Part shown: positions 32,272 through 42,833 of the stretch, one piece after another
Layout of the letters: the number at the start of each line of letters is the position of its first letter
Numbering within the stretch: the stretch's first letter is position 1
Assembly (NCBI GenBank): GCA_021401465.1
Contig: JADDMT010000001.1
Coordinates: forward strand, 496,001 to 560,000
Direction of reading: 5' to 3'
Length of the DNA: 64,000 nucleotides
DNA from: Teratosphaeria epicoccoides
Lineage: Eukaryota > Ascomycota > Dothideomycetes > Mycosphaerellales > Teratosphaeriaceae
Translations under genes and position numbers: made by a program
The notes under the pieces: generated by a model
What the model saw: the letters and a program-made list of their open reading frames with translations, nothing else
Database searches by the model: none
Told to the model about the DNA's origin: nothing

Positions 32272-34377
32272 ATGCCCTCGATCGCCACGACAGGCAGCAG
32301 CCTCACCAGCCTGAGCGTGTTGGACCGACTGACGGGCGCCAGGCAGAAGCCGCACGCGCCGCATGTCTCGCCTGCCGCCGTTCCAGAGGCCGAGGCCGAG
32401 GCAGAGACGGAGGCTGAGGCAGAGACGGAGGCAGACACACAAACACCCGCAGAGACAGAGACAGAGCCAGACACCCCAGCGGAATCGGCGCGGCGGGCTC
32501 GACCGCGTCGGCACAAGCGAGAGAGCAGCATCCTCAGTCTGCCCAGCAGCGTCACAGACTTGGGCCACCATTGGAACGTGAGGAGGAGCGTCTCCCTGCG
32601 CTCACACCGCTCCCACCGCTCCCACCGCTCCGGCAGCAGCACCTCCGGCCACCAGTCGCGCTTCTCCTCCGCCAATCTCTCCGTCAAGTCCCCCACCTCC
32701 ACCGCCCCCATCTCCACCTCGCCGCTGTCGCTCACCGACGCCGCTCCGCTGCGAGAAGCGCCCCCACTCCCCCCACCACCATCCGCGTCCCGTGCATCTC
32801 AGACGTCCCCGCAGCCCCCAAGGTCACGCGGGAAGCTGTCCATCGCCGCCCGCTCGTTCTCCAGCAGGTTCAGGAGTGCCGACAACCTGCCACTCGCCTC
32901 GCCCGACGACGAGAGTGCATCCCATCCCCCGCCCGTGCCCACCATCCGACGTCCAGACATGCTGGCCACATCGGCCGCCCCGTCCATCCCCCGCCGTCTG
33001 CCACCGGACCGACCGGCGCCCCTGACCCAGCCGAGCTTCCTCCGAGATCGAGATGCCTCCACCGGCGCCCATTCCCATGCGCCGACGAACGGCTCGGTCG
33101 CGGCGTCCAGTGCGACTCTGGCGTCGGTCCCGGCGTCCGGAGGCAACCCGAGTGCCATCTATCAGGCCATCCACGAGACCTCGGCCAAGCGCATGGCCAC
33201 GGTTGACTACTTCCGGAAGGTGCACGAGGGAAACATCTTCTACTTCAGTACCCTCCATTACTCTCCGGCCAATCTGCACGCGAGCATTCCATCTCTGAAC
33301 CCCGCCAAATTGACCAGGCGGGCGACGGCCTATATGGCGCTCGGTTACAGTCTGCCGCTGCTTCTCGACCTCAATTCCAACACGCCTCTGGAATACCTGA
33401 AAGCGCTTGCCGCTTTGCTTTCAGAGTTCGAGACGTACCAGAACCTAGCTGCTCACGACGGCCCGGGCAACAGCTTCAGCAAAGCGAGAGTGGGCCAGAT
33501 GTTCAAGACCGGGATGGGATTGGGCAGTCTCACCGGCATGCGTTCAGGCAGACGGGCGAGTGCGGCGGCCGACAGCATCGCCGGTGATGCCGCCAGAATG
33601 GCGTCGCTCACGTTCCCGTCGGGGGAGATGGGGAGCCCGAGTGAAGCGCCCAGCCCGATAGCAGCCGGCCACGACTTCCACCATTTGCTCACGCCACATC
33701 TGCCGTTCGATCCGGACTTTGGCACGACATTCAGCACCCTGTGCGACACGCTGATCGACACATACGCCAATCTCCTCCAACTCATGTCGACTCCGGACGT
33801 CTGCACACCTGCCGTGGGTGATGCTTTCTCCAAAGCCGATAAAGCGGTACGCAAAATTCTGGTCTCCAACGTCATGCGTGAATTCGAGGACGGCACCCGT
33901 GCGGGCGTCAAGACGGAAGTGGCGGGGCTGGGAAGATTGGTGCTGGGCGGTCTCATGTAGGACAAGGGCGATCAAGGACCATCTTCCACCTCACACGCAT
34001 CGTTGACGCCCAGTGGGATTTCGTCGCACAGTGCTGGAGCAGAGTCGATGACCTCGCAGACCTCGTCGGACTCTACGCACTCTTCCTTCTCCCCGACCTC
34101 CACGACGCCGACTCTGGCATCGCAGATCTCTCTCGTGCCTCCAAGCGAGGCGCCTGCAGCCTGGTCGCCGAAGCACGCCGTGAGCAGGAGTATCGACGAG
34201 GTCATGAGCAGGAGCCCGGAACGGTCGCGGCGATCTCCGACCGAGGCCAAGCAGAACGACGGGAACAGAAGCGAAGCGCAGAAGAAGGCTGCCAGACGAG
34301 AAGTCGCAGCCTTTGCTCTCAAAGTGGACGTGTGCGATGACGACGATTACCAGCGGCGCGGAGACGTGGGTCGGTAA
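32272..34377 (+). CDS. Large uncharacterised, partly disordered protein
   Basis: Exons 32272-33956 and 34014-34377 give 682 aa. The 57-nt intron (GTAGGA donor, CGTTGAC branch, CCCAG acceptor) removes a TAG that would otherwise end the protein at 562 aa; the frame is open on both sides. The N-terminal half is low complexity: an Ala-Glu/Thr-Glu repeat at about 38-65, SHRSHRSHRS, and Pro-rich segments. A folded, probably conserved core lies at about residues 290-395 (KRMATVDYFRKVHEGNIFYF, LTRRATAYMALGYSLPLLLDL, PLEYLKALAALLSEFE) and continues to about 560 (FDPDFGTTFSTLCDTLID, KADKAVRKILVSNVM). The tail is Ser-rich and ends basic. I do not recognise a named family. No membrane segment or signal peptide. 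Confidence 0.78.
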
Positions 34378-34641
34378 TTTTCTCCATCTATCAACAGTGG
34401 CGCGTTAGAGATACCCATTTGATTACATTTTAGCGTTGATTAGGAATATAGGGCACCACCATGTAGTCAGTACGATCCTGGACGATAGCTGTACCAGCAG
34501 TTATATATGCATGCAAGCTACATGGAGCGAGGCGAACAGCCCTCCGCACCTGCCGATCTGTTGCCTGCGGGCCGTGACAGTGCGCTTTTTCCCACTCGAG
34601 TCATGAACATTTCCGCGTAGACATATCTACCTTGATCGTAG

Positions 34642-34645
<4 letters not shown>
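34378..34645. other. Intergenic flank before the microsatellite
   Basis: 3' flank of the uncharacterised gene; nothing recognised. Confidence 0.5.

Positions 34646-34715
<70 letters not shown>
34646..34715. repeat. (TC)35 dinucleotide microsatellite
   Basis: Seventy uninterrupted bases of TC repeat. It lies immediately upstream of the first recognisable fragment of a decayed MFS transporter, where coding sequence for its N-terminus would be expected. Confidence 0.97.
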
Positions 34716-34719
<4 letters not shown>

Positions 34720-34736
34720 GTCAGTCTGGGCGATGT

Positions 34737-35725
34737 ACGCCGGCCAGGATTCTGCAGGGGATCGCAGGCACGTGTGGGGTTTGCGAGGTTGACGGATGCC
34801 GAGGAGGGCAGGAATCTGGAGAGGGCGTCGGGGTTCGCGCAGAGAGTTTCACCACGGCGGGGATTTTGTTGGGGCCGGTGGTCGCGGGGGCGCTGTGGCA
34901 GTGGGTCGGGTATCGGGGCGCTCTGGGCCGTGCCGTCGGCGTTGCTGGCGGTGGATTCTGGGGCTCGGATTGCGATGGTGGAGGTGAGGAGGCGTGGGGT
35001 CGGAAGGGGAAGAGGATGAGGAGGAGGAGGAGGGCGCGCCGGGGTTCAATCCCGAAGCCGAGACGGACGATGACGCTGATGGAAAATGATGGGAAACGCT
35101 GAAGGCAACGGCGGCAGCAGCATCCGGGGCTTCGACACCCTCCCTCATCCTCTCGCAAAGCCCCAAACCCCCGCCGCGCTCCTCGACGTTCATCGCCTTC
35201 GCCGCCCCCGTCTCCGGCTTCGACGCCGCATCCTCCCGCTCCACCGCCGCGCCACCTCCTCCGCCCGGCCCAGCGGCTCCACAGGCTCATCTTCCTCGCC
35301 CTCCATCTCCCCGCCACGCTCCTCGGCGCCCCTCATCGGCCACCTGCGTGACCGCATCGGCGTCCGCTCCCCCACGACCCCTCGGCTGGGCCCTCTGCGC
35401 ACCCCTCCTCTACCACTCTGCGGCCTCCCAAGCTGCCTCCCCGCGACCTCGGAATAGGCACCGGAACGCAAAGGCGACACCCCCTTCGTGGCGCGCAACG
35501 TCGCCACAAGGTTTCGCGACGACGCTCGTCCGCGGTGGCGGGACGTTCGCGCTCTCAACCATGCTGGCGCGCATGAAGCGGTCGGATTCCCTGGTTTTTG
35601 GCGCGGTCCGCGGGAGCTCGCGCATGGTTTTCGCTGACGGAGATGGCGTTGAGTCTCGGGTTGGTCGCGGGGCCGTTGGTTTGTGGCGGGTTGGCGGACC
35701 GAGGGTGTGGGGGGGGGGGGGGGGG
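34737..35725 (+). pseudogene. Decayed MFS transporter (vesicular-amine-transporter-like group)
   Basis: Pieces of one MFS protein appear in order but in different frames. ARILQGIAG (about 34750) and TTAGILLGPVVAGALWQWVG (about 34850-34915) come first. After a frameshift the next is ALWAVPSALLAVDSGARIAM (about 34920-34980). SAPLIGHLRDRIGVRSPTT (from 35322) follows after another shift, and finally ALSLGLVAGPLVCGGLADRG (from about 35646) just before a run of 17 G (35709-35725). No single frame or plausible set of introns joins them, and the first helices are missing beyond the (TC)35 tract. The motif order matches fungal MFS proteins with the GHLxDRIGVR loop. I infer a pseudogene inactivated by several frameshifts. 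Confidence 0.75.
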
Positions 35726-36670
35726 TTGATACAGATGGCAGGATGGGCATGCCGGACTGGAGGAGCTCGCATACCTGCGGGCGCCGTTGGTTCCCAAGTG
35801 ATCTGGACGCATGGCTCCCGCATGTCCCGGGCGCCGGGCCACGTCCAAGACTGGACCGACGTTCTCGGCGCTCGCATTGCAACCACTGCATTGCCCGCAA
35901 GGCCTCCGCTCCAGGGACGGCTCTCAGAGAGGGCCAGTCGAATGGATCCGCTCAGCATCGCAATTGTCGCCATACGCCATCTGGAGCCTGGTGGCGTCGT
36001 TGCCCGGATACGCGAGGCTGTCGCTTTCCCATCCGTCTTGGTGTAGGACTGCGTTTCTGAAGGGACGGGTCTCGGCACGCCCGCGTCGAAGCCGACCATG
36101 CAAAGATTGTCCTGCGCTTTCGAAGACGAGCGGCCGTAGCCGACACCCGGGAAGCGAGAATGCTGCCGTTGGGAATTTCTCTGGCATCTTTTGTCTGGCA
36201 CTGAGACCCAGAGGAGAGGGCTTCGGTTGCCACTGTCTCTTTGGTGGCAGCCACGGGACGCTCGAGGTGGGTCATTTTGATGGTGGTAGGGTGGTTGAGG
36301 GTGTATGGTGTGGTGAGGTGGGGGGATGGTGGATGGTGGGTGGGATTGTTGGTTTTTGTAAAAGGAAGTGAGAGAAGCGAGGTCTGAAAGGATGAGGACT
36401 GTGCAGGTGTGTGCCTTCTCTCCTTCTGCGTGCGTCGTCGGGGCAGTTATGATGGCAGACGACGAGACGCGCACCCGTGAACTTGGCTCACGTCTCAAGC
36501 CGCGTCTATGATTGGGAGGCGCGCTACTCGGTGGACAGCAAAGACTGGAAAGAAAGGACAATCGTCGCGTCTCTGGGTATGTATCTCCGCTGCGAACGAC
36601 GTCCACCAACCTCATCGACCACGTCACGTCTCCGCCTCCCGATCACAGCCACCATATCTGCACCCACCAC
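35726..36670. other. Intergenic, GC-rich then GT-rich
   Basis: Flank between the MFS pseudogene and SKI8. Long open frames here (including one spanning 35410-36627 on the minus strand) look like by-products of high GC and low-complexity composition. No gene supported. Confidence 0.5.
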
Positions 36671-37725
36671 TCACGTCCCACTCGCCTCCCGGTAAAACGC
36701 CAGCGTCCTCCCCGCCCCACCGGTGACAAAGGTCTCATTCCTCGCACCGGCCGCCCGAGGCAGCCATGTCACACTCCACAGACACTTCTCACTCTCCGTC
36801 TGCGTCGCCACACAGTCCCTCCTCTCGATCGACCAGATCTTTGCCTTGCCATCATAAGCACCGCTCAACAAAAACTCACCACTCCAATTCCAGTCCAGAC
36901 TCATGACCCACGACGAATGGCCCGTGAGATTCGCGACCTGGGATCCCGACGCGGTGTCGTAGAGCGCGATGATGCGGGCGTCGCCAGCGGCTGCGAGGTA
37001 CGTGTTCGCCGGGCTGAACTTGACGGCGCGGACGGGTTTGACGAGGCCGGCGAGGGAGTGGGCGAGGCGTTTGGTGGTGTTGTTGAAGAGATAGATGGCG
37101 CCGTTTTGGTGGCCGGAGGCGGTCATTTCGCCGTCAGGGGAGAGGTCGACGGACATGCCGAAGGAGCCTTTGGTCTCGAATTCAGTGATCTTTTCGGCTT
37201 GACCGTCTGGCGTGACGGTGGATGTCGCGTAGACATTGGTTCGGCCGTCGTGCGTGGTCGCTGCCAGGAAGTGTCCATTTTCGCTCAATGCCACTGCCCA
37301 GTGCTCACCTGCCTTTTTCGTCTCGGGCTTGATCGTGCCCTTTTCACCCCACGCGCCTTCGTCCTCGCTGTAGCTCCATACTCTCAGCTCGCCCGCGAAA
37401 CCTGCCGAGGCAGCTGTCTTGCCGTCCCGGCTGGTGCAGATGTGATGGCAGCCCAGTGGATGCACCTTCTCTAGTGTCTGGACCAGCGGGTACGGATGCT
37501 CGTCGTCGGCGGTGTCGGCGTGGATGACTTGGCCTTTGGTGCTGTGGACTTGTATGCCGGACGATCCTGAGGCGGAGAGCAGGTGCGTGGGCGTGACGGC
37601 GAGCGAGAAGATGTCGGTGGGATGCGCATGGGGCCGGGTGTGGGTTTGGAGGTACTGCTTGGACTGGGCGTCGTCAGCGTGCGAGAGAATGACGGCTGAG
37701 TGGACGAGCCAGCGCGACTTACCAT
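36671..37725 (-). CDS. SKI8: WD40 protein Ski8/Rec14
   Basis: Exons 37725-37723 (ATG only) and 37663-36671 give 331 aa; the 59-nt intron has GTAAGT donor, GCTGAC branch and CCCAG acceptor. Mature start is MSKQYLQTHTRPH, as in other fungal Ski8 proteins. WD-type repeats run the whole length: HPTDIFSLAVTPTHLLSASG, HPLGCHHICTSRDGKTAASA, GSFGMSVDLSPDGEMTASG, VRAVKFSPANTYLAAAGDA, SSWVMSLDWNWSGEFLLSGA, then LWSVTWLP and the diagnostic C-terminus GGAGRTLAFYREA. Ski8 is a subunit of the Ski2-Ski3-Ski8 complex that feeds mRNA to the cytoplasmic exosome. It also partners Spo11 in meiotic recombination (Rec14). The gene is divergent from the P-loop kinase with 227 bp between starts. Confidence 0.93.
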
Positions 37726-37952
37726 GGCCAGGCGAATGTTATCGTTGCGACAGCGGCATTGGATCTTGTCTTGACTCTACATTGTCACATGCCAGCGGTG
37801 AATAGTATGATCTCGCTTAGCCCCGCACGTGGGGCTTAGGAGAGCAGCAAAGGAATTGGCGTTTTGTCCTATCTATCCTCAAGTAGTGCCACGACGATGT
37901 TGGCCCCTCCCTCCCCTCTGAGAGTGCACTGCTCCCTCTTCCACCGCTGAAA
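37726..37952. promoter_or_regulatory. Divergent promoter region of SKI8 and the P-loop kinase
   Basis: 227 bp separate the two divergent start codons, so both core promoters must lie here or overlap the first exons. No specific factor site is claimed. Confidence 0.6.
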
Positions 37953-38766
37953 ATGGAAGAGCAAGTGGACAGACTGGTGGACAAGACATGGGCAAAGTTT
38001 CAAGAGACGCCCAGGAGCAAAAGGCTCATGATAGCCGTCAGTGGTATTCCTGGCTCAGGTAAGCAGACGCGTGGACAAAGAGCTCTGAGGCATTGCGTCG
38101 CATGCTGAGCGACGGCCAGGAAAGACGACTCTCGCCGCCAGAGTAGCCTCACGCCTCAATGAGCTCTGGAAGCAAAAAGCCCCCAGCCAAGCCTCTGGCC
38201 CCGGCATCGCGACTTTCCTCCCCATGGACGGCTACCACCTCACCCGAGAACAACTCTCCGCCATGCCCGACCCCAACACCGCCCACGCCCGCCGCGGCGC
38301 CGCTTTCACCTTCGACGCGCCCGCCTTTCTGTCCCTCGTCAAAGCCCTCCGCCAACCCCTCTGCGCCGAAAGCCACACCATCTACGCGCCCTCCTTCGAC
38401 CACGCCGTCAAAGACCCTGTCGCGAACGACATCCCCATCGCCTCAACCTCGCGAATCATCGTCTTCGAAGGCAATTACTTGTCTCTGAAGTCTGGGGAGT
38501 GGAAGGAGGCTGCGGAGCTGATGGACGAGTTGTGGTTTGTAGACGTCGAGGAGAGGGTTGCGAGGGAGAGGTTGATCAAAAGGCATGTGACGAGTGGGAT
38601 TGCGAGGGATGAGGAAGACGCGGCGAGAAGGGCGGATGAGAATGATTTGGTCAATGGGAGGCAGATTTTGGAGGAGAGGCTGGAGGTGGATGAGGTGGTG
38701 AGGTCGAGGGAAGACGATGGGTGGAAGCCTGAGAGACAGGGGATCGAGAAGGAGAGGGATGCGTAG
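37953..38766 (+). CDS. P-loop kinase of the uridine kinase/phosphoribulokinase family (Yfh7-like)
   Basis: Exons 37953-38058 and 38120-38766 (61-nt intron with GTAAGC and CCAG) give 250 aa. The Walker A motif GIPGSGKT (31-38) is split by the intron after GSG. Then come FLPMDGYHLTREQL (Walker-B/substrate region with conserved Asp-Gly-Tyr-His), RRGAAFTFDAPAFL, YAPSFDHAVKDPV and IIVFEGNYLSL. This pattern is typical of yeast Yfh7 and bacterial FrcK/PanK-like small-molecule kinases. The lid region is VARERLIKRHVTSGIARDEE. It should phosphorylate a nucleoside, pantothenate or sugar; the actual substrate is unknown. The first exon carries the usual short N-terminal helix. Confidence 0.9.
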
Positions 38767-39228
38767 GGCATGGACTTTGGTACTTATGCTATCTGAGTAT
38801 TTTCACAGGAAGTCGCTGCGAGCTTGGAGGCTGGAGCTCTGTCGCAAGCGGTGTTGTTTGACAGCGGTGCTTGTGCCTCAACCATAGTCTTCCAACACGA
38901 CACCTCACCAACGCGCCATTGACGACAATATCCATGTTTTGCACGGCGACATACAGGCCAGGCGTGTGCTCCTCGATCTCGATCAAACGCGTGACGACAG
39001 TACTGTAATGCTCAAATCTCCTTTCTTCTCCGGGGAAGCTGGAGCTTGGGCCATATTACGTCATATTGCATCACTGTTGTGTGGCTGCGCGCTAGGTGAT
39101 GTCGAGAGCATGTGTTCCATGGGTTCCTTTTGTTTCCTCTTCCTCTCGACCATTCAAAACAACCTTCCATCCTCGTCAAAATCAACCCTCCACAACCAAA
39201 TCCATCACCATCAATCAAAACAATCACA
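38767..39228. other. Intergenic region upstream of the DUF1761 gene
   Basis: Promoter side of the DUF1761 gene, with a CA/TC-rich leader near 39150-39228. No gene seen. Confidence 0.55.
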
Positions 39229-39860
39229 ATGGCTACCCTTCACTGTACGTCTACCCTATCAATCGTCGCTCTTCCCGCCAACAACCATTCCCACCGCCCT
39301 TCGCACACTCCCCAATCCTCCACACCACTAACACAAAACACCCTCACCACAGACCTCCCGCCCGTCAAGCCCTCCGCCATCGCCCTCGGCACCGTCTACA
39401 ACCACGCCATCTCCCTCGCCATCCTCGGCCCCGTCTTCGGCGAAACCTACCGCCAAGCCCAAGCCGCCAACAGCAAGGAAGAATTCTTCAAGTCCAAGGA
39501 GGCCGCCTCCGCCGCCGCGGCCTGGGGCACTTCGCTCACCGGCTCCGCCATCCAGGCTTACGGCGTCGGCGCGCTGATCAATGCAACGGGAACGCTGAGC
39601 TACAAGGGCGCCGCGTACCTGGGGAGCTTGATCTTCTTTGCTTCTTCTGCCCCGTCGGTAAGTTTTAGATATGATTGTGCTTGGTGATGTCGGAATGTGT
39701 GGCTGATTTTCGTATGTGTACGCAGATCATTGCTCAGGTTGCTACTGAGAAGCGCCCGATTGACACTGTGGCTGTGGGTCTTGTTGGCCGCGTCTTGGAG
39801 ACTGTTGGTCTGTCTGTCTTCCTCACTTGGTGGGGCACCCGCACCAACCCGTTCGAGTAA
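39229..39860 (+). CDS. DUF1761 small membrane protein
   Basis: Exons 39229-39244, 39353-39657 and 39726-39860 give 151 aa; introns are 108 nt (GTACGT...ACAG) and 68 nt (GTAAGT...GCAG). The first exon encodes only MATLH plus one base. Four hydrophobic segments are visible: IALGTVYNHAISLAILGPVFG, AWGTSLTGSAIQAYGVGALI, YKGAAYLGSLIFFASSAPSI and VGRVLETVGLSVFLTWWGT. DUF1761 proteins are four-helix membrane proteins of unknown function found in bacteria and fungi. The frame is intact across all three exons and the termini match the family length. Cellular membrane unknown. Confidence 0.87.
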
Positions 39861-40199
39861 ATCGACCGCACGGTATTGGCTTGCATGAGATGAGGTGATC
39901 GGAGGCTATGGGAGTTGGGGCATGAATGGAGTTTGTTCAACAGTCTTGATACTGCTCTCGAAGTCCGCTCAGCCACGGGTGGACTCGTGGCATTGGCTTA
40001 AGTAGTGTTGTATCGATAACGCCCGAGAAGAACTACGACAGCCATTTACCCACTTGTGTCCATCTGTCTGTGATGCCTACATGTCCTCAAACGCAATCAT
40101 AATCAAGCGTCTCCCCAGCTTTTGCCCAGCAGCAAAGCTAGAAATCTAATTCTTTCATCTACATTCCATCAACATCTCTCAACAACCACAACGCCCACC
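39861..40199. other. Short intergenic region
   Basis: 3' flank of the DUF1761 gene and promoter of the next small gene. Nothing recognised. Confidence 0.5.
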
Positions 40200-40694
40200 A
40201 TGACAAACCCAGAACCAGAACCAGAACCAGACCAAGACTCCGGCCTCTTCGCCATAGAACTCGCCGCGTCTCCCGCCACAGCCGCGTCTCCCCCCATCGA
40301 CCCCGCACCACGCACCTTCCAATCCCCGTCCGATTTCCGCGCCCAAAAAGCCTCCTACACCGCCAAATCCGACACGGGCAACCATTACCTCGAGCTCCTG
40401 ACCTCCCTGCCCGCACTCCGACGGACGCCTGCCCCTCAAGAGAAAGGGGGGGAAGAAGGAGGAGTAGAAGAAGAAGGGGAAGAGGAAGAAGAAGAAAAAG
40501 TGAAACTCAGCAAGCGGCAGTTCCAACTGCTCGGGTTCGCGGTCGCGGAAATGTACTATGACGGGGAGTTTGGGCGCGTGCTGGAGGTCTGTGAGAGGGT
40601 GCGGAGGGTGTGTGAGGTGGAGGGGAGGGTGAGGGAGAGTTTGGGGCGGTGGAGGGGGAGGTGTGAAGGGAGGATTGGGGGTGCTGGGGGATGA
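40200..40694 (+). CDS. Small uncharacterised acidic protein
   Basis: Single exon, 164 aa from the ATG at 40200, preceded by a CCACC context. The N-terminus contains a Pro-Glu repeat (MTNPEPEPEPEPDQ). A short probably ordered segment follows (SDFRAQKASYTAKSD, GNHYLELLTSLPAL). Next is a Glu-rich run (about 83-105) and a helical C-terminus (LSKRQFQLLGFAVAEMYYDG, then EVCERVRRVCEVEGRV). No family recognised. Helix-like periodicity at the C-terminus recalls a TPR-like half-repeat, but one copy is not enough for a call. Codon bias and open frame support a gene, though low complexity inflates that evidence. Confidence 0.55.
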   Translation: MTNPEPEPEPDQDSGLFAIELAASPATAASPPIDPAPRTFQSPSDFRAQKASYTAKSDTGNHYLELLTSLPALRRTPAPQEKGGEEGGVEEEGEEEEEEKVKLSKRQFQLLGFAVAEMYYDGEFGRVLEVCERVRRVCEVEGRVRESLGRWRGRCEGRIGGAGG

Positions 40695-41149
40695 GATTGG
40701 ATGGGTTGGGGGTGGGGGGGGGTGCCGGAAAAGAAGGTGGCAGGGAGGTGGGTGCTTGCTTTTGGGGTCCGTGGCGTGGAGCTTTTTTCGTCTTGGCTGG
40801 GGTTGCTCGCGATAGCGTTCGATTAGAGGATGGGTTGCATTCGGGATGACGGGGAGGGGGGCAGTGTGCCGTACGGCTCTTATCTAGGAGTGATGGTACC
40901 AACGACCGACATATGGTGCCAATCCGTGGCATCCGGCATCATGCCATGCCACCAGATTCTCTTCTCATCTCATCACTTGCAAGCTGAGACTTCATGTGTG
41001 CAAATACAAGCATTGCCATATGTGGGTATCAAGCTGTTCTTCTCCAGGTTCAAAAACAATCCCAAGAAAAATGCATGCGCCGCTATTGTCTCATCCTACC
41101 CGACAACCTCGTTGGAACATCGCGAGTAATACGCCTCCTCATCGCAGAT
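40695..41149. other. Convergent intergenic region
   Basis: Between two stop codons; no gene or RNA seen. Confidence 0.5.
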
Positions 41150-42833
41150 TCATATGCTTATAGGCATCGCGCCTTTCATCTCCGTCTCACCCGTCCCGAC
41201 CTCTGCAAGCGCACCAGGAGGCCGCTGCACTGCACCACCGACAAGATGGTGCTCCGCCTCCTGTTCTCCCTCATCTTCCGCGTTGTCCTTGGGCTCCGCA
41301 GCATCATGTTGCCAGTCACTTGACCTGCGTCCGCTTAAAAAGCCACTATTGTTCGGATGACGATGTCCGGGACTCGCAAGCGGGCTATTGTTGCTGTTCG
41401 GTATGCTGTCCTGCCTGACATGTCCAACAGCGCCCGAACGCACGCTCCCTTCATAGTTGCGCAGGCTGTTCAGGTCCATGCTCTTGGTCTCGTTGAGACT
41501 TCGGGCGTCGAACTGGTTGATGCTCTTGCCGTCGTACTGAGACCGCGCATCCATGTTCGTGATGCTGCGGAGACCTGGCAATAGATCACGGTTAGTTTCG
41601 GCAGGTGAAGGGGCGTTCTGTCAACGTCGACTTACTCTTTGCATCACCCAAATCCTTCCCTGGCCGATGCGAGTAGTAGCTGTTCCTCTCGCTCGCCAAG
41701 GCCGGTGCGCTAATGCCCTGCGAGCTATACACGCTGGCACGCTCTGCCAACGCCAGACCACTACCCGATGGGCGACTCTGAGAGAATAAGATTCCTGTGC
41801 TGCCACCGAACCGGTCATCCGCATTGCCTGAGAGCACGCTGAGAGGCAGTGACTCCCTGCTGCCGCCCCACACCGAGCTCGGCGGTATAGCCCGCACTGA
41901 TGCATCTGTATCCATACTCGTTCTCCTCCGCTTGCTAGACGAAGCCAAGGTCAATATACTCGCGTTATCTGTGAGCAGGTTGTTCGCCGTGGCCGCATTG
42001 TATGAGTTCGGCATCGTCTCTGCCACATGTCTCGGGATCGCTGAAGCGGTCATGGCTGACGGTGCAGGCGATGTTGGGTACTGATGGCTGAACATGACTG
42101 GAGTCTGACTGCCATGGTGCTGAGGATGGTTTGACGCACTGTTCTGTAGAGTGCTATTCGCAGACTGGGATTGAATGGTGGTCAAGGTCGTTGTAAGCGA
42201 GCGTTGGCTGTGGTTGGGAGAGCTGAATGTGCTATTGGCTCCAGCACCATCCATGCTCAAGGCGCCAGCGCCCGTGGTTGCCGTCGCAGCCTTGCTGTGC
42301 CCAGCATCGCTGTGGACCGTCTCGGCGTTGGTGGCCAGTGTCGGGGCCCCGCTCTTATTACTGGTGCTCGGACCCGCCCTCTCTCCCAGCGCGCTGTTGG
42401 ATATTGAGCCATCGAAGCTGCTGTTGTCGCCGTGGGCGGGACGTGTGCTTGGTGTCGTGAACGAGAGTTGGCCATTCACGCTGCTCGCGGGAGAGGGATC
42501 ACGCGGTCTCAAGGGTCCTGACTGTGGATATGGATTGTTCCTGACGCCGTCATTGTGCCCGCTGTTCTTCTTGTTGTGCTTGGAGCCGGCCTTCTTCTTT
42601 TGCTTCTTCTCGTGGCGCACTTCGTGATCGTTGTCGCTGTTCTTGCCGAGAGGGTTGATCTTGCGCATCCAGTTGATCCATGGCCCACGTCTGGAGGAAT
42701 GTTGTTCTGTATGGCGGGCAGTGTCAGCATGGCACGCCGCCTTGCGCCAGACTCTCCTCGAGCATTCTGACATGGGCGCAATAGATATCATCAACTCACC
42801 TCGCGGCCTGACGGCTACTTCAGCGGCAGCCAT
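41150..42833 (-). CDS. Ser-rich uncharacterised fungal protein
   Basis: Exons 42833-42800, 42706-41636 and 41574-41150 (introns 93 and 61 nt) give 509 aa. It starts MAAAEVAVRPREQHSSRRGP, followed by WINWMRKINPLGKN and a Lys-rich patch (EKKQKKKAGSKHNKK, possible nuclear signal). The rest is Ser/Thr/Asn/Gln-rich and probably disordered, with short conserved-looking blocks (SSKRRRTSMDTDASVRAIPP; SSVWGGSRESLPLSVLSGNA; RNSYYSHRPGKDLGDAKS; LRSITNMDARSQYDGKS). No membrane helix is present. Fungal proteins with this look are often labelled polycystin-like channel in databases, but I see no channel domain and would not transfer that name. Intron boundaries restore one frame; an intron-retained form would end in TERPFTCRN. 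Confidence 0.78.

Noticed and set aside
33958..33960. Stop-codon read-through to explain the open frame after TAG
   Set aside because: A canonical 57-nt intron (GTAGGA, CGTTGAC, CCCAG) removes the stop and keeps the frame, which is a simpler explanation.
35410..36627. 405-codon minus-strand open frame
   Set aside because: Overlaps the MFS pseudogene and low-complexity GC/GT-rich DNA; the translation is Pro/Arg/Ser-rich without domains or splice context.
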